Shown: one piece after another, positions 1-10,022 of the stretch | Position numbering within the stretch: position 1 is the first letter of the stretch | Layout of the letters: each line of letters begins with the position of its first letter | Source of the DNA: an uncultured Fidelibacterota bacterium | GTDB taxonomy: Bacteria > Fidelibacterota > Marinisomatia > Marinisomatales > UBA1611 | Direction: 5' to 3' | NCBI GenBank assembly: GCA_937893835.1 | Contig: CALCSS010000042.1 | Location: 1 to 50,036, forward strand | DNA: 50,036 nucleotides | Translations under genes and position numbers: made by a program | Notes under the pieces: generated by a model | What the model was told of the DNA's origin: nothing | Seen by the model: only the letters and a program-made list of their open reading frames with translations | Databases searched by the model: none

Positions 1-1392
1 TCCCGCGGCTTTAAGGGCTAAAGCTTTAAAATAGTTGAAATATATATTGTTCTCATTCCCTTTTAAAAATTTTTTAATGGCTCCCTCGTAGTTGCCCTCC
101 ATAAGGTCTGCCATACCAGACAGACCATAAAAGCCGTACATTGCCGTGGGGTCTTTTATCTCTTCTTGGTTTTTTTTCAGCTGCTCCAGATTTTTTCTTG
201 CTAGGTCATATTTGCCAAACAATATATTTACCCAAGCGGTTTGAAAGTGTGAGTCGCTTTTTGCTTCTCTGAAAACATTGTCGTCTTTTATTAGTTTGGC
301 TCGGCTTTGATCTTGTTCAATACTATTGGCCAAAGACTCGTAGGCCTCTTCTTCCATTTGATTGTGGGCGTAGCAAATCATTTTGTGCCAACTGGTTTGG
401 GATTTTACTTGCAGGAGACCTGCCTTGTCAAAGTCTTTTGTTTCAAGCTGGTTCTCTACCCTTAACAGTCTGTCGATGGCGCCAATGTAGTCGTTGTCAA
501 AAATATACGAGTAGGTTAAATAGAGATTAAGGATAAACCATCTGCGTGGTACGTCTTTGTTTATCTCTATTGCGCTTTTATATCTTTCCCTTGCTGTTTT
601 TAAGTCTCCTGAGAACATATAGTTGTGTCCAGAAACAATATATGCTGTACCTTCTGAAGAAAGACCTTTTCTTTTTTCAATAGATTTTTCATATAAGGGT
701 TTTGCTTTTTCAAATTCTCCCAACTGTCTATAGCAGTTTGCCTGAAGATGATAGGGCAACCCATGATCTGGTCTTATTCTTATCAACTCTTCGCCATACC
801 TCATTCCAATATTAACGTCTCTCTTTTCCTCTGGTAGCATCACCTGTGTACCCGCTGCTATATGGTGCCCCATTAAAAGAGAATATGCATTATAACTATC
901 AGGATTTAGTTCTATTGCTTTTTTTAAGGTTTTAATTGCATCGTCAAGTTCATATCTGTCGCTTTGTACTTGACCAAGCCAAACATACGAAAGGTAAGAG
1001 TCTCCATGATTTTCAACAAGCCACTTTGCGCTTTTCAGTGCTTCATCCATGTCTCCGTTTCTATATGATTCGTTTATTGTTAATATCTTCCTCTCGGCCT
1101 CAGATGCATTAACCACACTTTTTCTTGCTAGTTCTTGATGTTCTTTTCTTATTAAGGGGTCTTGTGACATGTAAAATTCTAGTGCCAGAACGAAATTGGG
1201 ATCAAGGGCCAGGGCTGAGTCCAGATGTTTTTTTGTCTCCGGACCATCACCAACATCAAAAGAGAGCATTGCCTTTTTATAATGAACTAAGGCATCTGGA
1301 GACGTTGTTGTTATGGGAAGTTCTATTATTATATTTTTTTCACACCCGAAAAAAGTTACAATTATTAAAAGGAAGTATATTGTTCTATTCAT
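1..1392 (-). CDS. TPR-repeat lipoprotein (3' part runs off the window start)
   Basis: Minus-strand reading from ATG at 1392: MNRTIYFLLIIVTFFGCEKNIIIELPITTTSPDALVHYKKAMLSFDVGDG...; lipobox-like FFGC; repeated TPR-like helices; open to window edge. Absent from the ORF track because it has no stop in the window. Confidence 0.75.
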   Translation of the reverse strand, partial: MNRTIYFLLIIVTFFGCEKNIIIELPITTTSPDALVHYKKAMLSFDVGDGPETKKHLDSALALDPNFVLALEFYMSQDPLIRKEHQELARKSVVNASEAERKILTINESYRNGDMDEALKSAKWLVENHGDSYLSYVWLGQVQSDRYELDDAIKTLKKAIELNPDSYNAYSLLMGHHIAAGTQVMLPEEKRDVNIGMRYGEELIRIRPDHGLPYHLQANCYRQLGEFEKAKPLYEKSIEKRKGLSSEGTAYIVSGHNYMFSGDLKTARERYKSAIEINKDVPRRWFILNLYLTYSYIFDNDYIGAIDRLLRVENQLETKDFDKAGLLQVKSQTSWHKMICYAHNQMEEEAYESLANSIEQDQSRAKLIKDDNVFREAKSDSHFQTAWVNILFGKYDLARKNLEQLKKNQEEIKDPTAMYGFYGLSGMADLMEGNYEGAIKKFLKGNENNIYFNYFKALALKAAG

Positions 1393-1688
1393 TATTCTTA
1401 TCCGTTTTGTAATAAAAGATAGCATTGTTTAATTAAACACATATTATATTGGTAGTATTATAAAATTAACTTCTTTTATATACTATATTATTTATATAGT
1501 GTGTGAGTTTGTGGAAAATTATTCTATTGATATGGGTTTGTTTGTTATTATTTGAAAATAAAAAAGAATCTTAAACCCATGCTTTATGTGGAAAACAAAA
1601 ACAAAGTGTTAATAACCGGCGTTTTTTGAACAAAACAAACCAAAAACACAAAAACGCAAACCAGAGGTTTTTTTGTGTGGAAAAACCC

Positions 1689-2966
1689 CTACCCTTCCAT
1701 TATTTGTATAAAAAACCTATTCCTTGCTCTTTCAATCCAGTCCCTATACCAATCCATTTTCTTTTTGTTTAATGCCATCGCCTCTATGTCGGGCCAGTGG
1801 TCTGTTGTGTTAGGCCTCCCCCCTTTCTTAATCCCCTCAAACCACAACAAATGAAAACCGAGGGATGAGTTTATTGGCGCACTACAGGAGTCCATGCCTA
1901 TTATATTGATGGCTTGTCCTATTTCTGGAATAGAATAATTAGTGGGATCGATCCAGCCCAGGTCTCCACCTATCTTCCTTGTGGTCTCGTCAAAGGTATG
2001 TCTTTTAACGGCAATCTTAAAGTCTTCAACTGTCTTAATAGAGTCCTGTTTAAGTTTTGTTGCAAAATCAAAAGCCTTCTTGTTGTCGTCCATTGTTTTT
2101 TCAGGGATTGAGAGAATATGCCTAACTTTTATTTTCTCTCCTTGCTTTGCCATGGTTTCAAGAAGGTGAAAACCGAACGAGGTTTCAACAGGGCCAACAA
2201 CCTCTCCAATATCAGCGGTAAAGGCGGCCGTTTCAAAGCTTTTCACCAAAGAACCTCTTGTTACCCACCCGAGTGACCCTCCACTGTTTTTAGAACCAGG
2301 ATCTTGAGAGTGTTCACTGGCAAGAAGACCAAAATCCGCCCCACCCAAAACCTGTTCTTTTATTGAATCTAACAGAGAGACAGATTTGTTTTTGGAGCTT
2401 TCACTTGGAGATATGGGAATGAGAAGGTGTCGAACCTTGACCCTTGTTGGTATTGGTGGAAGACTGTCTCTATATGTTTTATAAAACTCAACGACATCAC
2501 CCCTTGTGACATTGATAGAGTTTAAGAGTTGTTGTTGGTATTTTTCTGATATTAGGCGATCTCTCATATCATACCAAAACTCTCGCCTAAAATCACTTAA
2601 AGACTGCCCCAGTATTTCAACGGCCCTTTTCTCGCTCCCAGCTTGGGCAACCAACATTTGAACCTGTTGTTCCAGGTTTTGATCAACCTCTTTTTCTTCA
2701 ACAAAGATTGAGTCAACCTCTGCCATTTCAAGTAAGATTTTTTGATCTACCATTGATTGCAACACAGATCCCTGAAGCCTCAAAAAAGACCCAGGGTCTT
2801 TGGAGGGGTCTAGTCCGTTTTGAACCGCGGTCATGTTGACCATCTGTGCAAGGTCGCTCTTTAGTACAATATGTTCCTCAATTACAGCAGCAACACCATC
2901 AATGTATTGAGGCTGTTCTTGTCCAACAAGAAAGGTCGTGAAAACGCAAAAAATAAATTTTTTCAT
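1689..2966 (-). CDS. surA: SurA-like periplasmic peptidyl-prolyl isomerase, two parvulin (PpiC) domains
   Basis: ORF 425 aa; signal peptide; YIDGVAAVIEEHIVLKSDL N-domain; RVKVRHLLIPIS...GGSLGWVTRG and KIKVRHILSIPE...GGDLGWID parvulin motifs. Confidence 0.85.
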   Translation of the reverse strand: MKKFIFCVFTTFLVGQEQPQYIDGVAAVIEEHIVLKSDLAQMVNMTAVQNGLDPSKDPGSFLRLQGSVLQSMVDQKILLEMAEVDSIFVEEKEVDQNLEQQVQMLVAQAGSEKRAVEILGQSLSDFRREFWYDMRDRLISEKYQQQLLNSINVTRGDVVEFYKTYRDSLPPIPTRVKVRHLLIPISPSESSKNKSVSLLDSIKEQVLGGADFGLLASEHSQDPGSKNSGGSLGWVTRGSLVKSFETAAFTADIGEVVGPVETSFGFHLLETMAKQGEKIKVRHILSIPEKTMDDNKKAFDFATKLKQDSIKTVEDFKIAVKRHTFDETTRKIGGDLGWIDPTNYSIPEIGQAINIIGMDSCSAPINSSLGFHLLWFEGIKKGGRPNTTDHWPDIEAMALNKKKMDWYRDWIERARNRFFIQIMEG

Positions 2967-2967
2967 A

Positions 2968-3708
2968 TTATTGATACTCTGGGTTTATAAAAATGTTCGT
3001 TGTTTTTTTAAGACTGTCTAGTAGTAGAAGGTGTTTTTTCGAGGCCTCAGTTTTATATATTCGTTGGTAGATCTCATCAAAAACTTCATCAAGTCCTTTT
3101 TGTGAACCCTTTGGATGTCTATTTAAAACCTTTAAAACAGAGATCTCACCACCCAAAACAATGGGGCCAACTGCGCGTTTTTTACCTAAAAAAAGTTCGT
3201 TGTCTATGTTTTTTGAAAAAACACCCCGCTCGACAATGTCAGACAACACCCTTATTACTGAAAAACCATTAATGTCCGGGTTTTTTTGAGACCTAAAAAT
3301 AGAGGCAATCCTTCTACCTTCTTTTTTGGTTGCTACTACATACTGCTCTATTCGCACCTCGTCCCGCACCCTTTTAAAATGGTCTTTGTTTTTTTCATAA
3401 TAAGACCTTATGTCTTCGTTTGAAATGTTTATTCCTAAAGATGCCTCACTTTCAAGAAAAGAAGAAATCAAAAGCTGGTCATAGTAGAGGTCTCTTTTTG
3501 TTAGTAGCTCCAGATCTTTTTCAAACCCTCTTTTCTTTGCCTCTAAAAGAAGAACGGTGTTGTTTACCCAGTCTTCAGTGCTTGTTTGGCGACGATCCTT
3601 TTCTTTAAGCTCAACCACGCCAACCCTAGCGTAGACACCGAGATTGCCGTCTTTATTTTTTGAACAAGACACCAGAACAAACAAAAGAAAATAAACAACG
3701 ATACGCAT
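2968..3708 (-). CDS. PPIase-like / SurA N-domain-like lipoprotein
   Basis: Track ORF starts at 3831 but internal ATG at 3708 gives MRIVVYFLLFVLVSCSKNK with a lipobox and avoids overlapping mfd; adjacent to surA. Confidence 0.6.
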   Translation of the reverse strand: MRIVVYFLLFVLVSCSKNKDGNLGVYARVGVVELKEKDRRQTSTEDWVNNTVLLLEAKKRGFEKDLELLTKRDLYYDQLLISSFLESEASLGINISNEDIRSYYEKNKDHFKRVRDEVRIEQYVVATKKEGRRIASIFRSQKNPDINGFSVIRVLSDIVERGVFSKNIDNELFLGKKRAVGPIVLGGEISVLKVLNRHPKGSQKGLDEVFDEIYQRIYKTEASKKHLLLLDSLKKTTNIFINPEYQ

Positions 3709-3724
3709 AAAAACAGACTGGAAG

Positions 3725-6700
3725 TTAGTCCTCGCTTGATGCAGTAAACAAACGAACAAAAGAAAATAACAAACCAAAAAGGTCCCCCTCTTTGACCAGG
3801 TGAAGAACAATTCGCAAGGCGCTTGAGTCAACTTCTTTGAATTGTATGTGGTCTAGGTTTTTGTCTTCATAGCGCCCAACAGAGGACAGAAAATCAAGCT
3901 CTTTTTGTTTGTCAACCTTTCCAACCAGAAACCCCACAGATGAGGACTGAATATCTAGCTCCAAGACAGGTGTCTCGGTGTATAAAATGCGAACCTTTGC
4001 TACATAGATCAGGTTTTTTGTTGGTTTTGGAATGGGTCCAAAAACATCGACAAGACTTTTTTCAATTTTAGACAATTCTTCTAATTTTATTGCGCGACCA
4101 ATTCTATAGTAATAGTCAACTCTCATAGACATATTTTCAACATACCCCTCCTCTATACTTATTGGTATCCTTGTGTTTATTTGCGGTTGAAAACAGGCTG
4201 TTTTCTCGGAGGATCTTTTTTTCTGTATTTCTACGTTTAACAGATCACAATATAGTTGAAACCCAACAGACGATATGTGCCCACTTTGTTTGTGACCAAA
4301 GAGGGCTCCAGACCCCCTAATTTCAAGGTCTTGCATTGATATGTTGTACCCAGACCCAAGGGCCGTATTTTGTTCTAGGGACCTTAGTCTTTTAAAAGCA
4401 TCTTTTTCAAGTTGTTTTTTTGGTATGAGAAGGTGGCAGTAGGCCTGCCTGTCGCCTCGTCCAACCCTGCCGCGTATTTGATATAATTGAGCAAGTCCAA
4501 GATTTTGGGCGTCTTTGATTATGATCGAGTTTGCGTTGGTTACATCAAGACCAGACTCTATTATTGTCGTACAAACAAGAATCTCAATTTTTCCCTTAAA
4601 AAAAGACAAAACAGTTTCCTCTAGCTCTTTTGACTTCATTTTTCCACTTGCACCAGCTACAACACTATTTGGGAATTTATTTCTTATTTTATCAACAGTC
4701 GACGGGATTGAGGCTATGTCGTTGTTCAATAAATATACCTGACCAGAACGAGAAAGCTCAAAACGTATTCTCGAAAAAACCAAAGACCAGTCAAAATACT
4801 TAACAGATGTCAAGATGGGCCTCCTTGTTTCTGGGGGCGACATCATAAGGCTTATATTCTTAAGGCCCACAAGCGATTGTTGCAGCGTTCTGGGAATGGG
4901 GGTAGCGGTCAGAGTTAGCACATCAACGCCCCCCCGAAGGTTTCTAATGGTTTCTTTGTGTTTAACCCCAAATCGATGTTCTTCATCGATGATCAAAAGT
5001 CCAAGGTTTGGCAGGTTGACATCGCTTGATAGAATTCGATGAGTACCAACAAGAATATCAACGTTGCTATTTTGTAGTTCCTTTATGGTTGAGCTTTGGT
5101 CTGCGCGACTCTTAAATCGAGATAAAAGACGAATCCTTACACCAAAAGCGCCCAAGCGCTCTTTACATGTTATATAGTGTTGGTCTGCAAGGATAGTTGT
5201 TGGGCAAAGAAAAACGGACAGGCGGTCCGATAGAAAGGCCTTGAACATTGCCCTGATTGCAACTTCTGTTTTTCCAAACCCCACATCACCACAAACAAGT
5301 CGATCCATCGGTTTGTCACCATTCATTTCACGGAACACCTCGTCAATGGTTGTTTTTTGGTCAGTGGTTTCTATAAAAGAAAAGGACCCTGAAAGAACAC
5401 CGTCAAGGTCGTTGTCTTCCAAATACCTAAACGGTCTTGTTTTGTTTTTATTTGAATATCCCATTAGAACATCCAGAGCCACACTTTCTGCGGCATCTTT
5501 TGCCTTTTTTACCTCAGATGCCCATTTTTTAGACCCCAGCCTAGAGACCCTTGGTTTTCTTCCAGAGCCAATGTATCGGTGGACAAGGGAGATTTGGTCA
5601 AGGGAAACATATACGAGGGTATTATTTTCGTATTCAATCTCAATGTTTTCTTTGTTGTTTTTTGTCCTTATCCCCTTATATATGCCAACACCAAAGGTCC
5701 TATGAACAACGTGGTCACCTACGCTTGTTTTGCTTATGGAAGCCCGGTCAAAAACGACCTGCTCTGCCCCGGTGCTCGGTGACCATTTTTTTATAGTGTT
5801 TCTAGTAGAAAAAATATCGTTTTCAGAAACAATAAGAATAGACACCTTGTCAGACACGAGGTTACTGTTGATCGAACCGTGTATAGTTGATGAGAAAAAG
5901 TCATTAGAAAACAGGCTCCTTACCCGGCCGCCATCCTTGGCGACGAGAATTGTCTTTTTTAATTCAAGACCAGCGTCAGTTAGCTTATTTGCTCTTTCCT
6001 TTGGTGTTTTACCCGAAAGAGAAACCTCTTTAAGGCCGAGGTGTATCACGCCACCACCCAAACCACTACAAAGAACAATCCCCCCAGGTTCCATTAAAAC
6101 CTTGATTCTTACAAGAGAGTTAAAACGGTTTATAATATCAATATTATCAACAACTTGTGGAGAGTCATTATAGTCGTCAAGATGTAGTTTTTTTGTGTTT
6201 TTTATCGAAAGCTGGGTGCTAGGGTCATAAAGCGCAATGTTTTCAATCTTGTCATAATCAAAAGATATCCTAAAGGGGTTTTTGAAGTGATGTGGATACA
6301 CATCAAGTACGTCACCTCTCAAGGAAAAAAACCCCGGTTCGGTTGCCATGTCGGATCTTTCATAGCCAATGGAAAGAAGGTTTTCTGATACGAGACCAAC
6401 ATCAACAAACTCCCCTCTCGTGAAGGTGTTTTTTTGAAACTCCTTGTTTATGTTTTTCGATAAAGATTTCTCTTTTAATGAGTGTGTTGACCCAACACAA
6501 CAATAGCCCGGACCCGAGCCTAGCCGAACCACGGCCTCTTTTCGAAACCTGATGTTATCAAGGCCAAACCCAGGTATTGCGCCCACCTCTTTTTGAGGAG
6601 GGTAAAATAAAAAAATGCGGTCATCGTGCTCAAGGCATGAATTATAAAAACTAAAAGACTCATTGTCGTTATCAAATTCTAAAAAAAAACTTTTATTTGT

Positions 6701-6838
6701 GAACAACAAATGTTCTTTTAAAAAAAGAACGGCTGAGTCCGTTGTCAGGCCACCAACCCCACCACCGTCACACAAAGAAAGATGTGCCTCATTGGTAAAA
6801 ACACACGAGAGGTCCCTATGTTGTTCCACGTGAAACAC
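3725..6838 (-). CDS. mfd: Transcription-repair coupling factor (Mfd)
   Basis: 1037 aa; CarD-like RNAP interaction domain (GDHVVHRTFGVGIYKGI), helicase motifs GDVGFGKTEVAIRAMFKA, DEEHRFGVKHKE, LTATPIPRTL, QIRGRVGRGDRQAYCHLL. GTG start lies in a parS-like palindrome. Confidence 0.93.
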   Translation of the reverse strand: MFHVEQHRDLSCVFTNEAHLSLCDGGGVGGLTTDSAVLFLKEHLLFTNKSFFLEFDNDNESFSFYNSCLEHDDRIFLFYPPQKEVGAIPGFGLDNIRFRKEAVVRLGSGPGYCCVGSTHSLKEKSLSKNINKEFQKNTFTRGEFVDVGLVSENLLSIGYERSDMATEPGFFSLRGDVLDVYPHHFKNPFRISFDYDKIENIALYDPSTQLSIKNTKKLHLDDYNDSPQVVDNIDIINRFNSLVRIKVLMEPGGIVLCSGLGGGVIHLGLKEVSLSGKTPKERANKLTDAGLELKKTILVAKDGGRVRSLFSNDFFSSTIHGSINSNLVSDKVSILIVSENDIFSTRNTIKKWSPSTGAEQVVFDRASISKTSVGDHVVHRTFGVGIYKGIRTKNNKENIEIEYENNTLVYVSLDQISLVHRYIGSGRKPRVSRLGSKKWASEVKKAKDAAESVALDVLMGYSNKNKTRPFRYLEDNDLDGVLSGSFSFIETTDQKTTIDEVFREMNGDKPMDRLVCGDVGFGKTEVAIRAMFKAFLSDRLSVFLCPTTILADQHYITCKERLGAFGVRIRLLSRFKSRADQSSTIKELQNSNVDILVGTHRILSSDVNLPNLGLLIIDEEHRFGVKHKETIRNLRGGVDVLTLTATPIPRTLQQSLVGLKNISLMMSPPETRRPILTSVKYFDWSLVFSRIRFELSRSGQVYLLNNDIASIPSTVDKIRNKFPNSVVAGASGKMKSKELEETVLSFFKGKIEILVCTTIIESGLDVTNANSIIIKDAQNLGLAQLYQIRGRVGRGDRQAYCHLLIPKKQLEKDAFKRLRSLEQNTALGSGYNISMQDLEIRGSGALFGHKQSGHISSVGFQLYCDLLNVEIQKKRSSEKTACFQPQINTRIPISIEEGYVENMSMRVDYYYRIGRAIKLEELSKIEKSLVDVFGPIPKPTKNLIYVAKVRILYTETPVLELDIQSSSVGFLVGKVDKQKELDFLSSVGRYEDKNLDHIQFKEVDSSALRIVLHLVKEGDLFGLLFSFVRLFTASSED

Positions 6839-8684
6839 TCTCCTTCACCGCGTGAATCGCAAGAACAGCCATGTCTGACGGTGTTATTCCAGAAACCCTC
6901 ATTGCCTGGCCCAGATTTTCAGGTTTTATGGTTGAGAGTTTTTCAATGGCCTCACTAGACAGACCCGGAATTGCGCCATAGTTTAAATCGTTTTGTAGTT
7001 TGATTTTTTCATTTTTACGCAATGAACGCATTTCAACGATACACCTTTTTATGTATCCCTCATATTTTATATCTGATTCAACGTCGTATATGGTGTCATT
7101 CACAAGCCAAGCTGGATGTTCTGGCGGATATTCTAAATATCTTTTTGGAAGGTCCCAGATTGAGACCTCGTTCCTTTTTAAAACATCCTTTGCTGGTGCT
7201 GAGTGTTTAAGGTGGGTTATTTTTTTAATCTCATCAGGCGCCATCGACCCCCCTAACCCCTCTCTCATGTTTTGTTTTTGCTTAATTACGCTCAAAAGAA
7301 GGTCTTCAAGGCTTTTTCTAATTGACCCACACTCTACAGCTTTTTCAAGTAACCTGTCTGGTGTGTTTGAATATCGAAGAGCCAATCGAAACTCAGCTCG
7401 TGAGGTGAACATTCTGTAGGGCTCAAGAGTGTCTTTGGTTATTAGATCATCAATCATAACCCCAATGTAAGAGGAGTCCCTAGTAAGAACAAGTTGCTCT
7501 TTACCTAAAACCTTTAATGAGGCATTTATTCCACAAACTAAGCCCTGTGCAGCGGCCTCTTCGTATCCCGAGGTACCGTTCATTTGACCCGCAAAAAAGA
7601 GACCGGAAACATCTTTCGTTTCTAGAGTGTTCTTCAGTTGCGATGGAGGGAAAAAATCATATTCTATCGCATAACCAGGTCTAAAAAAATCGACATTTTC
7701 AAGACCCGGAATAACCCTTAAAGACTCAATTTGTGTTTCTTCTGGTAGGCTCGTGGAAAAGCCATTGAGGTAAATTTGATCCGAGTTTGTCCACTCAGGC
7801 TCTAAGAATAAAAGATGGGAATCCCGGTCTGGAAATTTAAACACCTTGTCTTCTATCGACGGGCAATACCTTGGGCCCACCCCACCAATGTCACCAGAAA
7901 ACATTGGGGACCTGTCTCTGTTTTTTTTTATGATTTGATGTGATTCGTCGTTTGAATATAGGGTGTGGCAAGGTTCGTTTGTTGGGTTAAATGTTTTGGT
8001 TGAATATGAAAAAGGAACCGGGTTGGTGTCTCCAAGAGAAAGGTCTGCCTTGCTCCAGTTTATTGATTTTCTATTTAACCTGGGTGGGGTTCCTGTTTTT
8101 AGTCTACCCGATTTAAAACCAGCCGATTCGAGGTGTTGTGTAAGTCCCTCTGCTCTTTCCTCACCCATTCTACCCGCATTAATTTTTCTCTCTCCAATGT
8201 GGATCGTTCCTGATAGAAAGGTACCCGCCGTTAAGATGACGGTCTTTGAATAAATCTGCTCAAGACTCCTTAGCGTAACCCCAGCGACTCTATTCTTTTT
8301 ATATAACAGAGAAACTACCTCGCCAGTGATTATTTCAACGGAGCTTTTTTTAATCTTTTCAAGAACAAGTTTTTCGTAGCACCTCTTGTCTACCTGTGCC
8401 CTAGGAGACCAAACCGCCCTACCTTTTTTCTTGTTTAGAATTTTAAATTGTATTCCAGAGCTGTCAGTGGTTGCTGCCATTTGGCCACCTAAGACATCTA
8501 TCTCTCGAACCATTTGTCCCTTGGCCAGTCCGCCAATTGCGGGGTTACACGACATTCTTCCGATTGCGCTAGGGTCCATTGTTATAAGTAGGGTTTTGAT
8601 TTTATAGTGGTCACATATTAGCGCAGCCTCAACACCTGCGTGCCCACCACCAACAACAACAACATCAACCCTATGGTGTTTCAC
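6816..8684 (-). CDS. mnmG: tRNA uridine-5-carboxymethylaminomethyl(34) synthesis enzyme MnmG
   Basis: 622 aa; VVVGGGHAGVEAALI FAD motif, MSCNPAIGGLAKGQMVREIDVLGG, GLFFAGQMNGTSGYEEAAAQG; GTG start within a parS-like palindrome. Confidence 0.96.
   Translation of the reverse strand: MKHHRVDVVVVGGGHAGVEAALICDHYKIKTLLITMDPSAIGRMSCNPAIGGLAKGQMVREIDVLGGQMAATTDSSGIQFKILNKKKGRAVWSPRAQVDKRCYEKLVLEKIKKSSVEIITGEVVSLLYKKNRVAGVTLRSLEQIYSKTVILTAGTFLSGTIHIGERKINAGRMGEERAEGLTQHLESAGFKSGRLKTGTPPRLNRKSINWSKADLSLGDTNPVPFSYSTKTFNPTNEPCHTLYSNDESHQIIKKNRDRSPMFSGDIGGVGPRYCPSIEDKVFKFPDRDSHLLFLEPEWTNSDQIYLNGFSTSLPEETQIESLRVIPGLENVDFFRPGYAIEYDFFPPSQLKNTLETKDVSGLFFAGQMNGTSGYEEAAAQGLVCGINASLKVLGKEQLVLTRDSSYIGVMIDDLITKDTLEPYRMFTSRAEFRLALRYSNTPDRLLEKAVECGSIRKSLEDLLLSVIKQKQNMREGLGGSMAPDEIKKITHLKHSAPAKDVLKRNEVSIWDLPKRYLEYPPEHPAWLVNDTIYDVESDIKYEGYIKRCIVEMRSLRKNEKIKLQNDLNYGAIPGLSSEAIEKLSTIKPENLGQAMRVSGITPSDMAVLAIHAVKESVSRGTT
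6822..6837. promoter_or_regulatory. parS-like centromere site TGTTCCACGTGAAACA
   Basis: Exact 16-bp match, read by eye, to the B. subtilis-type parS consensus TGTTNCACGTGAAACA; origin-proximal. Confidence 0.88.
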
Positions 8685-8692
8685 GTGAAACT
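8677..8692. promoter_or_regulatory. parS-like centromere site TGTTTCACGTGAAACT
   Basis: 15/16 match to TGTTTCACGTGAAACA; core GTTTCACGTGAAAC is a perfect 14-bp palindrome. Confidence 0.85.
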
Positions 8693-10013
8693 ATTTCCCA
8701 ACACAGAAACTCGAGAAGACCTTGTTTAAAATGTCGTCTGTTGTTGTTTTCCCCAAAAAGGAGTCAAGAGAGCCAATTGCCGTTTTTATTTCATAAGCCA
8801 CTATCTCAACAACGGGGTTTTCTTTTTTTAATAGGGCCAACGATTTTAAGATGGATGATTCACACGACATAACGGATTGTTTTTGTCTTTCGGTGTTTAT
8901 AAACACATCACCACTAAACGAACCGACATCCAAAAGAGCGGCCATTAAGGCTTTGTTTAGTTTTTCCAGGCCCGTTCCATGAAGGGCAGAAATGCAAATA
9001 TCTGAACCTGAAAGCTTTTTGTTTTTGTGTAAATCAGCTTTATTATAGACGTTTATTTGTTTTTTAACATCAATATTATCAACCGGTTTGGTGTCGTGTG
9101 AATATAGGGATAAAACAATATCTGCCCTGCCCATCTCACAAGTGGTTCTTTGTACCCCCTCTGCCTCTATGTTGTCATATACCTCCCTGACCCCGGCCGT
9201 GTCAATCATGGTTATCGGGTACCCATCAATGATAAGGTCATGGGTTACGGTATCACGCGTTGTTCCGGCTGCGTCACTAACGATGCTTCTGTTCAGCCCA
9301 ACCAAGGCATTCATCAGTGTTGACTTGCCAACGTTGGGTCTGCCAATAATTACAACCCTAAAACCAGAGGAATACGCTACGCCAGCGTCAAAAGAGCTAA
9401 TCAAACTTCTGCATAGTAAGTTGTTGTTATTTAATATTTTAACTACATTAGATACGGTTTTGTGTAGAGTGTCTTCTTCTTCAGATATGTCTAACTCATA
9501 TTCTATGGCAGATAGCGCACTAATGAGCCCTTCTTTGATTGTGTTTATGCTTTCTGTGGATGCGCCCTCAATGTTCTTGTTGTTGTAATAGATTGCGTTC
9601 TTAGATTTTGATGCGATCAATGCCCCAACAGACTCTGCCTGTGACAAAGACATCTTACCATTTAAAAAGGCTCTTTTCGTGTATTCCCCCGGCTCAGCAA
9701 GTCGGGCTCCCAAAAATAAAGAGTGGTTCAGGATCATTTTTACAATAAGAGGATTTCCGTGACAAGAAATCTCAACGACATCCTCCCCAGTATATGACCT
9801 GGGGTTTTTAAAAAAAGTGAATATTCCAGAGTCTATTCTCTTTCCGCCCTCATCAAATATAGGTAAAAGCACAGACTCCAAGTGTTTCCTGGGTGTTGAT
9901 ATGTTTGCAAGGCCACTGGCGAACAAAAAAGCATGCTCGCCACTCAGTCTAATAACGGCAATACTGGAATACCCAAAGGGTGTAGCCTGGGAGACTATGG
10001 TCTGGTTTTCCAA
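8691..10013 (-). CDS. mnmE: tRNA modification GTPase MnmE
   Basis: 440 aa; GRPNVGKSTLMNALVG, DAAGTTRDTVTHDL, DTAGVRE, NKAD; C-terminal FCVGK. TTG start. Confidence 0.96.
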   Translation of the reverse strand: MENQTIVSQATPFGYSSIAVIRLSGEHAFLFASGLANISTPRKHLESVLLPIFDEGGKRIDSGIFTFFKNPRSYTGEDVVEISCHGNPLIVKMILNHSLFLGARLAEPGEYTKRAFLNGKMSLSQAESVGALIASKSKNAIYYNNKNIEGASTESINTIKEGLISALSAIEYELDISEEEDTLHKTVSNVVKILNNNNLLCRSLISSFDAGVAYSSGFRVVIIGRPNVGKSTLMNALVGLNRSIVSDAAGTTRDTVTHDLIIDGYPITMIDTAGVREVYDNIEAEGVQRTTCEMGRADIVLSLYSHDTKPVDNIDVKKQINVYNKADLHKNKKLSGSDICISALHGTGLEKLNKALMAALLDVGSFSGDVFINTERQKQSVMSCESSILKSLALLKKENPVVEIVAYEIKTAIGSLDSFLGKTTTDDILNKVFSSFCVGK

Positions 10014-10022
10014 ATTGTTTTA

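Noticed and set aside
1660-1690. Terminator-like GGTTTTTTTGTGTGGAAAAACC downstream of surA
   Set aside because: Stem is A/T-rich and weak; kept only as context for the TGTGGAAAA motif observation.
5241-5705. Plus-strand ORF of 154 aa opposite mfd
   Set aside because: Antisense shadow of a well-supported coding region; composition not protein-like.
9088-9588. Plus-strand ORF of 166 aa opposite mnmE
   Set aside because: Antisense shadow of mnmE with no recognisable domain.
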